Assembly: GCA_036583965.1 (NCBI GenBank)
Contig: JAZBQD010000015.1
Coordinates: forward strand, 28,432,310 to 28,496,309
Direction: 5' to 3'
Length of the DNA: 64,000 nucleotides
DNA from: Prunella strophiata
Lineage: Eukaryota; Chordata; Aves; Passeriformes; Prunellidae
Positions 10,191 to 21,809 of this stretch are shown piece after piece. How positions within the stretch are numbered: the stretch's first letter is position 1; each line of letters starts with the position of its first letter. The position numbers and the translations under genes are program-made. The notes beneath the pieces were generated by a model. It made no database searches. It was not told the origin of the DNA and saw only the letters and a list, made by a program, of their open reading frames with translations.

Positions 10191-12509
10191 GGGCTCCGGG
10201 GGGTTCAGGGGCTCCAGGCGTTCCAGGGGCTCCGGGGGGTTCAGGGGCTCCAGGCGTTCCAGGGTCCCCGGGGACTCCAGGAATTCCAGGGGCTCCGGGG
10301 GGTTCAGGGGCTCCAGGCGTTCCAGGGGCTCCGGGGGGTTCAGGGGCTCCAGGCGTTCCAGGGGCTCCGGGGGGTTCAGGGGCTCCAGGCGTTCCAGGGT
10401 CCCCGGGGACTCCAGGAATTCCAGGGGCTCCGGGGGGTTCAGGGGCTCCAGGCGTTCCAGGGGCTCCGGGGGGTTCAGGGGCTCCAGGCGTTCCAGGGGC
10501 TCCGGGGGGTTCAGGGGCTCCAGGCGTTCCAGGGTCCCCGGGGACTCCAGGAATTCCAGGGGCTCCGGGGGGTTCAGGGGCTCCAGGCGTTCCAGGGGCT
10601 CCGGGGGGTTCAGGGGCTCCAGGCGTTCCAGGGGCTCCGGGGGGTTCAGGGGCTCCAGGCGTTCCAGGGGCTCCGGGGGGTTCAGGGGCTCCAGGCGTTC
10701 CAGGGGCTCCGGGGGGTTCAGGGGCTCCAGGCGTTCCAGGGGCTCCGGGGGGTTCAGGGGCTCCAGGCGTTCCAGGGGCTCCGGGGGGTTCAGGGGCTCC
10801 AGGCGTTCCAGGGGCTCCGGGGGGTTCAGGGGCTCCAGGCGTTCCAGGGGCTCCGGGGGGTTCAGGGGCTCCAGGCGTTCCAGGGGCTCCGGGGGGTTCA
10901 GGGGCTCCAGGCGTTCCAGGGGCTCCGGGGGGTTCAGGGGCTCCAGGCGTTCCAGGGTCCCCGGGGACTCCAGGAATTCCAGGGGCTCCGGGGGGTTCAG
11001 GGGCTCCAGGCGTTCCAGGGGCTCCGGGGGGTTCAGGGGCTCCAGGCGTTCCAGGGGCTCCGGGGGGTTCAGGGGCTCCAGGCGTTCCAGGGGCTCCGGG
11101 GGGTTCAGGGGCTCCAGGCGTTCCAGGGGCTCCGGGGGGTTCAGGGGCTCCAGGCGTTCCAGGGTCCCCGGGGACTCCAGGAATTCCAGGGGCTCCGGGG
11201 GGTTCAGGGGCTCCAGGCGTTCCAGGGTCCCCGGGGACTCCAGGAATTCCAGGGGCTCCGGGGGGTTCAGGGGCTCCAGGCGTTCCAGGGGCTCCGGGGG
11301 GTTCAGGGGCTCCAGGCGTTCCAGGGGCTCCGGGGGGTTCAGGGGCTCCAGGCGTTCCAGGGGCTCCGGGGGGTTCAGGGGCTCCAGGCGTTCCAGGGGC
11401 TCCGGGGGGTTCAGGGGCTCCAGGCGTTCCAGGGGCTCCGGGGGGTTCAGGGGCTCCAGGCGTTCCAGGGGCTCCGGGGGGTTCAGGGGCTCCAGGCGTT
11501 CCAGGGGCTCCGGGGGGTTCAGGGGCTCCAGGCGTTCCAGGGGCTCCGGGGGGTTCAGGGGCTCCAGGCGTTCCAGGGGCTCCGGGGGGTTCAGGGGCTC
11601 CAGGCGTTCCAGGGGCTCCGGGGGGTTCAGGGGCTCCAGGCGTTCCAGGGGCTCCGGGGGGTTCAGGGGCTCCAGGCGTTCCAGGGTCCCCGGGGACTCC
11701 AGGAATTCCAGGGGCTCCGGGGGGTTCAGGGGCTCCAGGCGTTCCAGGGGCTCCGGGGGGTTCAGGGGCTCCAGGCGTTCCAGGGGCTCCGGGGGGTTCA
11801 GGGGCTCCAGGCGTTCCAGGGGCTCCGGGGGGTTCAGGGGCTCCAGGCGTTCCAGGGGCTCCGGGGGGTTCAGGGGCTCCAGGCGTTCCAGGGGCTCCGG
11901 GGGGTTCAGGGGCTCCAGGCGTTCCAGGGGCTCCGGGGGGTTCAGGGGCTCCAGGCGTTCCAGGGGCTCCGGGGGGTTCAGGGGCTCCAGGCGTTCCAGG
12001 GGCTCCGGGGGGTTCAGGGGCTCCAGGCGTTCCAGGGGCTCCGGGGGGTTCAGGGGCTCCAGGCGTTCCAGGGGCTCCGGGGGGTTCAGGGGCTCCAGGC
12101 GTTCCAGGGTCCCCGGGGACTCCAGGAATTCCAGGGGCTCCGGGGGGTTCAGGGGCTCCAGGCGTTCCAGGGTCCCCGGGGACTCCAGGAATTCCAGGGG
12201 CTCCGGGGGGTTCAGGGGCTCCAGGCGTTCCAGGGGCTCCGGGGGGTTCAGGGGCTCCAGGCGTTCCAGGGGCTCCGGGGGGTTCAGGGGCTCCAGGCGT
12301 TCCAGGGTCCCCGGGGACTCCAGGAATTCCAGGGGCTCCGGGGGGTTCAGGGGCTCCAGGCGTTCCAGGGTCCCCGGGGACTCCAGGAATTCCAGGGGCT
12401 CCGGGGACTCCAGGAATTCCAGGGGCTCCGGGGGGTTCAGGGGCTCCAGGCGTTCCAGGGTCCCCGGGGACTCCAGGGGTGCCGGGGGCTTCAGGGACTC
12501 CAGGGGTCG
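10191..12509 (-). repeat. In-frame GC-rich minisatellite array (36-bp and 27-bp units) at the ZBTB10 N-terminus
   Basis: About 2.3 kb of near-identical tandem units abut the coding exon. Unit A is 36 bp and unit B is 27 bp; both are multiples of 9, built from 9-bp modules such as GGGGCTCCG, GGGGGTTCA and GGCGTTCCA on the plus strand. I count about 52 full A units, a 35-bp A-like unit at the exon edge (10191-10225), 11 B units (starting at 10262, 10397, 10532, 10955, 11162, 11225, 11684, 12107, 12170, 12305 and 12368), one A/B hybrid at 12395 and a degenerate tail from 12458. In the ZBTB10 frame A reads as [12 protein letters not shown] and B as GIPGVPGDP, with no stop anywhere. B contains an EcoRI site. 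Whether the array is translated is unknown, because no ATG lies upstream in frame. Confidence 0.95.
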
Positions 12510-12630
12510 GTGCTGCGCCGGGCCCCCGGCTGCGCGGGATCGTGGGGTGGGAAAAGCTGTGAGGCACCGCTGCGGGTCCTCGGGGCCAAAATTCCTGCTC
12601 AGGCAGGGGCAGCCTAAGAGCTCATGGCTC
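12510..12630 (-). other. Open frame upstream of the array, ending at an in-frame stop
   Basis: Beyond the array the ZBTB10 reading frame stays open until a minus-strand TGA at 12622-12624, but it contains no ATG; only a GTG occurs, at 12565-12567. A pyrimidine-rich stretch ending in CAG (AG at 12595-12596) could act as a splice acceptor in phase 0, which would let an upstream exon supply the start. This is speculative. GC content drops sharply here. Confidence 0.35.
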
Positions 12631-15570
12631 GGGATTGCTTCCAGACAGTTCCTGAGAACAGGGAGACTCCAGCATCTCCCTGGGCATCCTGTCACTACGC
12701 CACTTTTTTCGGTTCTGCTTCACGCCCAATGTGGGGGGAAACAGAAAAGGAAAAGCGAGGAAACTCGTTGGTCAAGGTGCAGAATAGCTCAGTATGTGAA
12801 AAAATGAGGGAAGGAAACCAGAACAAGTGCTCAGGGAGCCACTGTCCACTCCCCAGGAGCATGCCAGTTTCCAAGACAAAGATGGTTGATTTCTCTCTCT
12901 GCCTGGGAGCACGAGGTTACACGGCATGGAGCACTGCTGTCCTTGCTTTAGCGGTGTCACCCGCGCCCCTGTTTGGCACCCCCAGTCTGCTCACTGGGGC
13001 AGCAGAGCAAGAAACAGAAAAGGCCTCGGTGCCGATGCAGTTCAGCAATGACAGCCCATCCAGCTGCTGTGAAGAACATTTAGTCAAGTCCAGAACTACA
13101 GATAACAAAATATCTTAGAGAGGGAGGATGATGGAGTCTTCCAGCTCAAGAAGTGTGGTGTTGTTGGTGTCATGTAACGCTCATACATATATTCAGTAGC
13201 AAAAAACCACAACCCTCCTGTGTCTTGGCCTGGAAATATACAGGGATCTGGGACAGCTGGGCTTAAGCTTTTGAGAAGAATTTGCAAGAGTACTATAAAA
13301 AATCTATAAACCAGAATGATTTCCTCCTTCCAAATAATTGTTTGTGAGAAGGAGATATTTGGTAGAAAATTAATTTATATTCTGGGAAAATGTTTCTAAA
13401 ATTCTCGGGGGAGAGGAGGGGAGAGTCAGTCATGGAGAAACAGAATAACTGTAAAAGGCAGTATCAGATTTCCAGGAGAGGAGCAAAAATGGTCTAAATC
13501 TAAGCAAAGAGTTGGATGAATGATGGGAGCAAAAGAATTTTTAAATTTGCCTCACTGGGACACAGGATGAAGGTAATGATTCAGGTCTGGGTCCATTGAA
13601 GCAAAGGGTTCCCATGATACAGCCTCCCTACAACACAAAACAGACCTGTACTTCATAAAGTTTTAGGTTTTGTGATGTAACCATAATTTTGCATTCCCGT
13701 GACTTGATTCTCACCTGTCAGCATTTGTCAGCTAACTCAGCCCTTACCTAAGTTAGAATTTCTTACCCATTTTATATTGTTTTTAAACAAATATTTTGTG
13801 GTGTAGATTCTTTCTCACTGTATGTTTAAATCAGCGCAGATGGCAGTGAGTGCATACAGAAAGTTTGCAGGAAGAATCCCTGCTGGGATTCACATTTACA
13901 GAGTAGGCTGCTTGTCATCTCTGGGAACATTAAGTGCACCCTGGACTGGTCTGTTAAAAACCTGTTCCGTGGGCATCCAGGAATGAGCTGCCAAACACAC
14001 AGGAGGAATGGTTGGGTAAGGAGCTGTAGGGCTTCTGTTCTGAAGTGGAAGTAGGTGTTACTTGATTGCAACAGGTAATCTCGAGTGGTAACAAATCGAT
14101 ACAGAATCAGAAAATTATTTCCATCGGAGGACGCCGCTGGAGTTCACTCAGTTCAAAGCAGGGCCATCCCTTCAGTTACAGTAAGTTTCTCAGAGACACC
14201 CTCAGACTCTCCCCGGGTGCTGAGCTTTTGTAATAGCTCCTCCCAAATGGTCTCATCATGCCTTTGTTGTCAGCTCACTATGAGGGATTCCACCCCTGAG
14301 CAGTGCTCTCAGAAAAGGAAACATAACTGAATCATTGTTGCTAATTTAATCGTTCTATAATGGCTCTGCCACGCTAGAATCAAGATTGCATTGGTCTGCT
14401 TGTTAACTGCATTTGATGGAGTGTCTTCACAGACACAGGTCTCCCTAGGTAATCTAAACTTTTGCATGATGCTTTTTGTTGCTGAGTAATTTGCAAAAAA
14501 TTTGCAAACCACTTAATCTTCACAGCAGAAATTCTCATTTTCAGGCTGCTTTGTTGCAAATGCAGTTTTCTATTGTGTTCATAGTAGGACAGAATATTTC
14601 CAAAAGCATCTTGAGATGCTGTAGCAAAAATGCATTTATTTTGTAACAACATTGGAGTTTCTTCTTCAGCTTTTCAGTTCCTCTGTCAAACCCACATGCT
14701 ACTAAGGCTCATAATTAAAAAATAGCTATTGATGTTCACCTGCTGGTATTTTTTAACATACGTTTTTCACCCACAGTCTCTTGGGAGTCAGTAGTGTTTA
14801 CTGCCAAAGTTCATTCATTTGGACAACAGCCAGAATATCTTTGCTTTTACACTCTTTGATGAGAGTGTAGGTAAGAAATCTTTAGAGGTTAACTATTCTA
14901 GTACTGTAGATGGGAAATACAGTTTTATTCAGTCTGAAATCTAGCTCTCCAGACACAACATGGAGCTTCCACTGTTCAGGTGGGAAGAAACATAAACTGA
15001 TTCAGCTTCCTGCAAAGAAAAGCCAGTGCCTCACACGAGACAACATAATTAATAATTGATACCTCAAGGCTACATACACTATTGCAGTGTGGCATTTTGC
15101 TCCAAATCTGGAAAAATCCAAATATAATTATTCAACTGCCAGTCACTGGTAGTACTTTATGCAGGGGACACTGTCCAGGAAGGCATTACTTGTTACTTAT
15201 TTTTGTTTTGTCCAATATTTAAAAATAAATGGTCATAATGCTGTGAAAAGGGAGTGAGAATCACATAAATCCTGTTCATCACTCCAGCTGTATAAATGTA
15301 TCTGGGTAAAATGGTTTACAAAACTCCTTTGTGGATGAATATAATCACTTGTATTTCATAATGTATTTCATATTTAATACTACTTAAAGCTCACTCTACC
15401 AAAACTTTTAAATGTGTGTTTGTATATACTGCTGAATTAGGTTTTCAGTGAACAAATTGCAAGCTCCCACACAAAAGCGTAGGATATTCTGCTTTTAGAT
15501 GATAAAACCTGTTGTGCAAGACTCTGAGGATTAAATTCTCATACTTGCATGATTGATGCTTGTCTGTTAT
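12625..15570. other. Intergenic DNA upstream of ZBTB10, nothing recognised
   Basis: Base composition is ordinary. A plus-strand frame of 164 codons at 12624-13118 has no recognisable domain, biased composition or splice context, and I treat it as chance. No CpG island, tRNA or recognisable mobile element is seen. Confidence 0.55.
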
Positions 15571-15665
15571 CCATAGACTCATAGAATGGTTTTGTTGAAA
15601 GGGACCTCAAGTATCACATAATTCCAAGCCCCCCACCATGGCCAGTGACTTTGTTACACACATCC
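15571..15665 (-). mobile_element. CR1 LINE, short 3'-end fragment
   Basis: Begins with the reverse complement of the CR1 3' terminus (CATAGACTCATAGAATGG) and continues through an AAGGGACCT and CCAAGCCCCCCACCATGGCCAG stretch typical of CR1 tails, then fades. The element lies on the minus strand with its 3' end at the lower coordinate. Confidence 0.75.
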
Positions 15666-18600
15666 AGTGTCTCCTTTTGTTGCAGCTGAGGAGAATATGT
15701 AAAGTCTGATCTAACTCTTACAGAAATGAGGGAGAAATAGATCATGCCATGAGAAAGATCATGCCATTCCAGTGTGTACCAATCATAAGCACTTTCAACA
15801 AAAATGCATGGATACTAATAGCACATTATAGCTGGAATGATTTGTGTCCTTCAGTTCCTGCTGTGACCTAAGAAACACTTTCATGATGAGGCTGACTCTT
15901 CCAAGATAGCTTCTGAAACTGATGGATTGTTCTCCTATCCCTAGAGTCTGTATCTCTGCACAGGCTGTTCAGTAAGGAGGATTCAAGATTTCTTTTAAAG
16001 AACTTTCAAGGCTCACTAATGTGATTTTTGTGTTATGAAATCTATATTCCCGGGCATGAAAGTTTCACTTCAAATACTTCTGCATATTGAGGGATTTTGG
16101 AAGCTGGAAGTTGGCTCATAGGAGAGAAGATGCTCCTGTCTCTCAAGCAAAAGCATTTCTCTTCTGTGGGGATCACACAGGAAAGTGAATGTATCGGAAC
16201 TGGAGCTTTATTACCAGGGGAGGAACAAGTGCACATTTTCCCTGATACCCCAGAAGTGGAAAAATAGATCATAGCAGAAAATAAATAGTTAAGCTGTCAC
16301 TTTGTAGTTTGAACTCTGCTACTCCAGAGCACAAGTACCAGGAAGAGAATATAATGATTGAAGCTAATGAGGAAAAACTCAGAAACCCTGATGCCATCCT
16401 TAGTTTGCAGTTCTCCTTATGCTCAGGTGTCTCTGAAGTGCACATACCAAAGTAGATTTTGGTGGCACATGTTCAGCTGCCTAGGGAGCACTGAATGCCA
16501 TGGGAAGATTTGAGTGTGCTGGAATTTCATTGCTTTCCAGCCTGGCACGGGCATATCTGGTCATTTCACAATCCTTGTTTCCAGATTACAATTGGAGAAG
16601 ATTTGAAAGTATAATTCCTATTAGTAGAACCTCTCAAATTGGTTGTGTCAGCAGAATATTTGGACTAAATCAGCAGCTGTTTCTGAGGTAAACTGAACTC
16701 CAATTGAACTTGGGCAATAATTCGTCTTGCAATTACCTTGTAAGTGATATTTGGAAAAGTAAATCACAATGTTTTCAGGTCAATTACTTAATTTTGCACA
16801 ATCACACGCTGTGACCTTAGGTTACCAAGGTATTATGAATGAAAGCTAATCATCCATTGTCTAATACCTGTTCCCTTGCATGCTCTTAGTACACAACAAA
16901 TATGAGATAATGTGCCTTAATTTAGCCTGTGGTAGAAGAATTTGCATTGTAATTACATCAACTTTGTGTTTCCTGAAGAATAACATATACACGTGGACAG
17001 GTGTTGTGTGTGTAGGGTGGTATAACTTGTGCTTGTGTACAAATCTCTGGACAACAGTGTGTACCAGGGCGTAGCAGTGTGTACCAGATGTAAATGTGCC
17101 TCCTGAAGGTTTTGCCAGTTTGTACCTTCACGCTTCCCCTCCGATGCTGCCGTTACTGCAGTTGTAGCTCAGCTGGTAAAAAGGTTTGTTTAGGAGCACT
17201 TTCATTTGCTTCAGGCAAAGCGAGCAGGTTGGTTTAAACCCTCTTTGTTGACTAATCCATCTGACTTGTTGGAAGCACACGAGGGAGTGCTCACTTAATT
17301 CCTTCTGCCAACAGAGCTGCGGGGGTGGAAGCTCTGGGCAGAGGAGTGGTAAGGAACAACTGGAAGAATGATAATGTCACCGGGCAGCCGGCACACCTGT
17401 CTGCGAGCTGAGTGCCAGCACATGGACTTATTCCTGTCTGCACCATGGGTATTGCAGCTCTTCCAAACAGGTCTGTGCCTTTCCTGTTGCACATTCCTGG
17501 CATAAACCTCCTTCATACTAAGTACTTTTATACCACTCTGGCAGTACAAAATTTGAAATCATCCAGAGATGTAAAAGCTGCCTTATTCAACAAAATATGG
17601 CAGAAGGTCTAATAGGTGAATTTCAACTATTAGTCTTACAAAATTAAATGCATCACTTCCTTATCCTGAACTTGAGCTGTTCCTGTCAAGGATGCCAGAT
17701 GCACAGGCAGCACCTGGATGCAGGGTGGCAGTGCTGCCCCTCAGCCCAGGGACAGTCTGTTCTGGGGCTGTGTCACACTGATTCTACACTACTGGCAGAA
17801 GTTCACATCCAGTGAGGGGGCTCCAGACTTCATTCCCAGTTTGTACATTTTCTCATGGTCATGTGAATAACCTCCTGTTACTCTTAAACCTAGAGGGGTC
17901 CAGATGCCCACAGGCCTCTGAAAGGAGTTTTGTCTGCCTGGCTGTGGAGAGCTATCCTTGCCACCCTCTTTCCAGGTGTGCCCTTCCTGTTGCAGAGCCT
18001 TCTCCTCCAGCTGTATCATCAGCTTGCCTGCAAGGCCCATGGGATGCAAGTGATTTCCCTTCTTTCATGGATCCCCTGCACTGTCTTTTCCTAATCTCTT
18101 TAGACTACATTTTCTTGTATTTTCGTGTTGGAGTTCCTAAACATCCTTATGAAGAGATTGTGCTTTATCTACCAGTGTTGTTGTTATGACTACTAACTAT
18201 CTCTTCTTTTGGAAAATTCTGCTAGTCTGATCTTAATGTTGTAGCTTCACATAACTGTTTTTTGTTGTTTCTTTTTTCCCCATTTTTTTAATTCTACACA
18301 AGGACAGCCCAGCTATTTGTTTCAGTCAGGCACCCACAGCCTAAATGAATTTTTGTTTCAGTGAAGGACTTGAACGTGTGTTTATCTCTAGATAGGTATA
18401 TTTTCATGTGCCTCCATGAAGAAAGAACATAGGATTTTGCTAAAAAAAAATATTTTTCTGAGGTAGAACTGAAAGACCTGATCTGAAGTGTGCTACAAGA
18501 GGCTGAAATCTGATCACTCTTTGTGGCCAGCTGCTCAGATGATGAAGGGATTGATTTTTCTTTTTTTAAATTCCTATAGCTACAGATATGACCAGTTTAG

Positions 18601-21480
18601 TCTTCAAAAATGCAAGGCATTTCCACTTAGCTGCAACCTCTTTTAAAGTAATTTAGCATGTTTATGCCCAAGATTTGTTATTCTTTCTCTTTCTTATTCA
18701 CAGGTTTCTGATCCTTTTGTCTGTCTGGCTTAGGTGTCTCTTCTGAATGGTGGTCAGTTCTGAAAACATCTGGTTTTCAACCTTTGCCTGATTGGAAAAA
18801 TAGTGCATTTTTGTTCTTTCATGTCTCTTGTTACTTTGGTGGGCCTCCATAGTAGTCCTGTATTTTTCAGTCTGCATCTTGGATGGATGTGCTTTATCAG
18901 GCAGTGAATGAGCTGTCAAAGACACTCGCTAATCAGGAAGGGAATGGAGTCCTTCTGGGTACTTAAACAACTGCATTTTCACTGTGACTTTGATCAGTGC
19001 CCCTTCAGTCAGGTTACAGCCTCCTCCCAACACTCAGACTGCTGACTCTGGATAATCCAATGTATCCCTCTCTTTTTATCCAACTATCCAATTCTTGTTT
19101 TTCTGGATAATTTTACACATTTTTCCTACTTCAAAATCTGTTAGTGGGACAATGATACTCTCCATCTTAAGTTACCAAAGTTCACAGAAGGCATGTATCT
19201 CCATTCAGCCTGCCTTATATTAATTACTGAGCAGTTATTAACAGTTATCACGGCTGCAGAATCTCACCTGGGTGGAGTTAGTGCACACAGTGTTAAACAG
19301 GAGTGAATTTGAAAATTCTGCTCATTGAAATGTCCTTCTTGTAGGACAATGTGGATTCCTTTCTTGGGAGGAGATAAAGGAAGCTATACAAGCCAATTAA
19401 TTATTGGCATACTTTGCTAATCCTGCAATTCTATACAGCAGCCATAATTACAACCGTATTTGCTGGAGAGAATTAAAATTATTCTTTAGAATATTGTACA
19501 TAGGATAGCTTTATTCACTCAGAAAATCAAATTTAAATCAAAATTCCTAAAACTGAGTGAAATCTGCCAACAAAAATGCCAATGCCAGATCAGTAAGGAA
19601 CAGGGCTAGCACTCTCAAATGTTAATACTGCTGAACACATTATAGATGTTGTAATTTCTGCTGTTGCCAATGCCAGATTCAGTTGTGCAAATATTTTCCT
19701 TTGGCAGTCTGGCAGGCAATGCACAGGCATGGCTGCAGTGCCACTGCAGTGTAACACAGGCAGGGACTAAAGGGAAGAGGAAAGTGGAGAAAATCAACTT
19801 TGATTCAGGTTCCAGGAGAAGGAGGAGCAGCCCTGGCTGATGCCACCCTGCTTTGCTTTCAGTAAGAGTTTTCCTCAAGGTCACCACCTGCAGTGTCTCT
19901 GAGCTGGCCCTGGGCCCAGACAGCCAAACTCTCAGGAAAGCAGGAGTGGGCTCAAGACCCTGACACTCCATTTTGTCCTTAGAAATATCCCCTGCCAACT
20001 TCACCAGCCGTTCCCTGAGCTAATATTCCCATTTCTTTTTGTTTTTCCCAAAGTAAGATGGTGCAAGCAAGGGAAGGAACTCCACAGCAAGTGCTGCCTG
20101 CCTTTGCACAGCCCTCATGCCATCCTTCTCCCTGATGTACATTTTCCCAAAGCCAAACCATCAAAGCAGTCAGCTGTGCCAAAACATCTCTCCACACACA
20201 GTGCTACAAGGGGTTCCCACATTCAGTGTTGGTGACCTTACACCTCATGCATTCCCCTATCTGAATCAGAATCCTAGTAAGGAATACCCATTGTTAACTT
20301 GGACACTCCCTTTACAGCCTGGGAAAATGTTGCTGAAATATTGGTCGCTGTTCCCTTCACTATGGCATGGACCTAAGAGTGTGTCTCAGAAGCATCAGCA
20401 CCTCGGGTGCCACCCTGAAGTGTTCTTGCTCAACATCCTTTTTTTTTCCTGTCTTCCTCTTTGTGGTATGGACAAGCAGTTGTCCTAATCTGCTGCATCT
20501 TAATGTTCTGTGGGGAACATTGTTGCTAAATGGGCATTTCAAAAAGGCATCTCTTGTTTTCACTAGGACTCCTCCCCTCCCACATCCCCCCATTTTTATA
20601 GTACTGCTGAAAGTGTGAACTCTGGTTTGTGAAAACCTGGTTTAGTCGGGAAAGCTTCAGGCTTACCTCAGTATAACTGCAAGGCTTTTCTGGAAGGTGT
20701 GAATAAACTGGAAAATATCTAATTGTTTTTGTATGCCAGAGAATGGGTTAAGGTATAGTACTGCTGAGATTAAATCAAAGTGGCCACTTCAAGAAAAGTC
20801 TTGCAGACACATCTGTGTGTGTGTATTTTCAAAATTACAGTTAGCACCTTTGTAATAATTTGATTTAATCTAGGGAGGCTACATTTTCAAAACCAGGTGC
20901 TGAAGCACTAAGCACAGGTCACCCAACCTGTGTCACATCAACACTCACATCAACAGCTCCATTGTGTTTTCAAGGACAGGACATGAAGGTTTCAGCTCTT
21001 GAACCAGAAGTCTCTTGAAGACAGAATTTGTTCTCAGGGAAATTACTTTTGAAGAATTGTACATATCCACTGCAGTTTCCTTGGTGTGAGTGCACAAGCC
21101 CACAGTCAGTTCAGTCTACAGTTTGGGAGCAATTCTGGGTTTTGTGTTGGTACCCTAAAAGCAGCTCATGAGGCCAGTGATATTTAATCATTCCTGGCCA
21201 GGAGACTCCTGTGTTCACAGATCTGTTGTGCTCTATTCTCATATTTCTTACACCTCTTGGTTACAGCACAGCTACATGCTATTTCTGCTGGGCATTCTTG
21301 GCACCAAGGAAATCCATGTGGTATAGGAAGGTTGTAGCAACTCTCCACAACAGCAGCAGTTTTTAAAGCATGCTTGATGGTTATATTAGTGGGTTTTTGC
21401 ATTGGCTTACGAATACTGATCAAAATTTGGGATCTCAATGTTGTTAGGGTGCACTATCATTAGGGGATAGATAAGGCTCT
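15666..21480. other. Intergenic DNA, no gene recognised
   Basis: No supported coding sequence; open frames are short and of ordinary composition. A box-A-like sequence at about 17164-17180 (TAGCTCAGCTGGTA) recalls a tRNA-derived SINE head, but there is no foldable tRNA. The rest is AT-rich unique-looking sequence. Confidence 0.5.
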
Positions 21481-21484
21481 CTAG

Positions 21485-21583
21485 AGCCGTGGTCACAAAT
21501 GTTTTGGTAGTGTACACCTATCACTAAAAAAACTTTGAGCATGAATTCCCAGTATATTTGTAGTTTTTATTTATAAATTATAT

Positions 21584-21621
<38 letters not shown>

Positions 21622-21806
21622 ATGTCATAATGATATATTATGTACACTAGAAAACATAGATAAAATGAAAACTAAAGAAGGATGAGCTAAAGATAAAATT
21701 AATTTATTTATTTATTAATGGTACAGTACGTATTTTCTTTGTGCACCCCAGTGGATTATCTTTCATACCCCTTGAGTCCCCACACCTTGTTTTCAAAACC
21801 AGTCAT
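21485..21806. mobile_element. Possible degraded hAT-type MITE with internal TA microsatellite
   Basis: The left end carries GTGGTCACAAATG and the right end, reversed, CTGGTTTTGAAAAC. Both resemble the GTGGTTTTCAAAC-type termini of hAT non-autonomous elements. Similar TCTAGA-containing sequences flank the two ends, as a decayed 8-bp duplication might. The middle is AT-rich with a TA run. No transposase is encoded. The termini are imperfect, so this is tentative. Confidence 0.3.
21579..21622. repeat. (TA)n microsatellite
   Basis: A run of alternating TA with a single AAT interruption, inside the possible MITE. Confidence 0.9.
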
Positions 21807-21809
21807 CTA

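Noticed and set aside
10164..12695. Second minus-strand frame ([12 protein letters not shown] repeats)
   Set aside because: It is out of frame with the ZBTB10 exon and consists almost entirely of the array.
8962..12807. Very long plus-strand frames over the ZBTB10 exon and minisatellite ([12 protein letters not shown] and [16 protein letters not shown] repeats)
   Set aside because: They arise because the repeat unit lacks stops in most frames. The minus strand carries the recognisable gene with proper splice sites.
12624..13118. 164-codon plus-strand frame just beyond the array
   Set aside because: It has no recognisable domain, signal or composition bias, and its length is compatible with chance in moderately GC-rich DNA.
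17155..17260. Possible tRNA gene: TAGCTCAGCTGGTA box A and GGTTGGTTTAAACCC as box B
   Set aside because: The box B is poor, the acceptor stem does not pair and no anticodon arm could be drawn. At most it is a decayed tRNA-derived SINE head.
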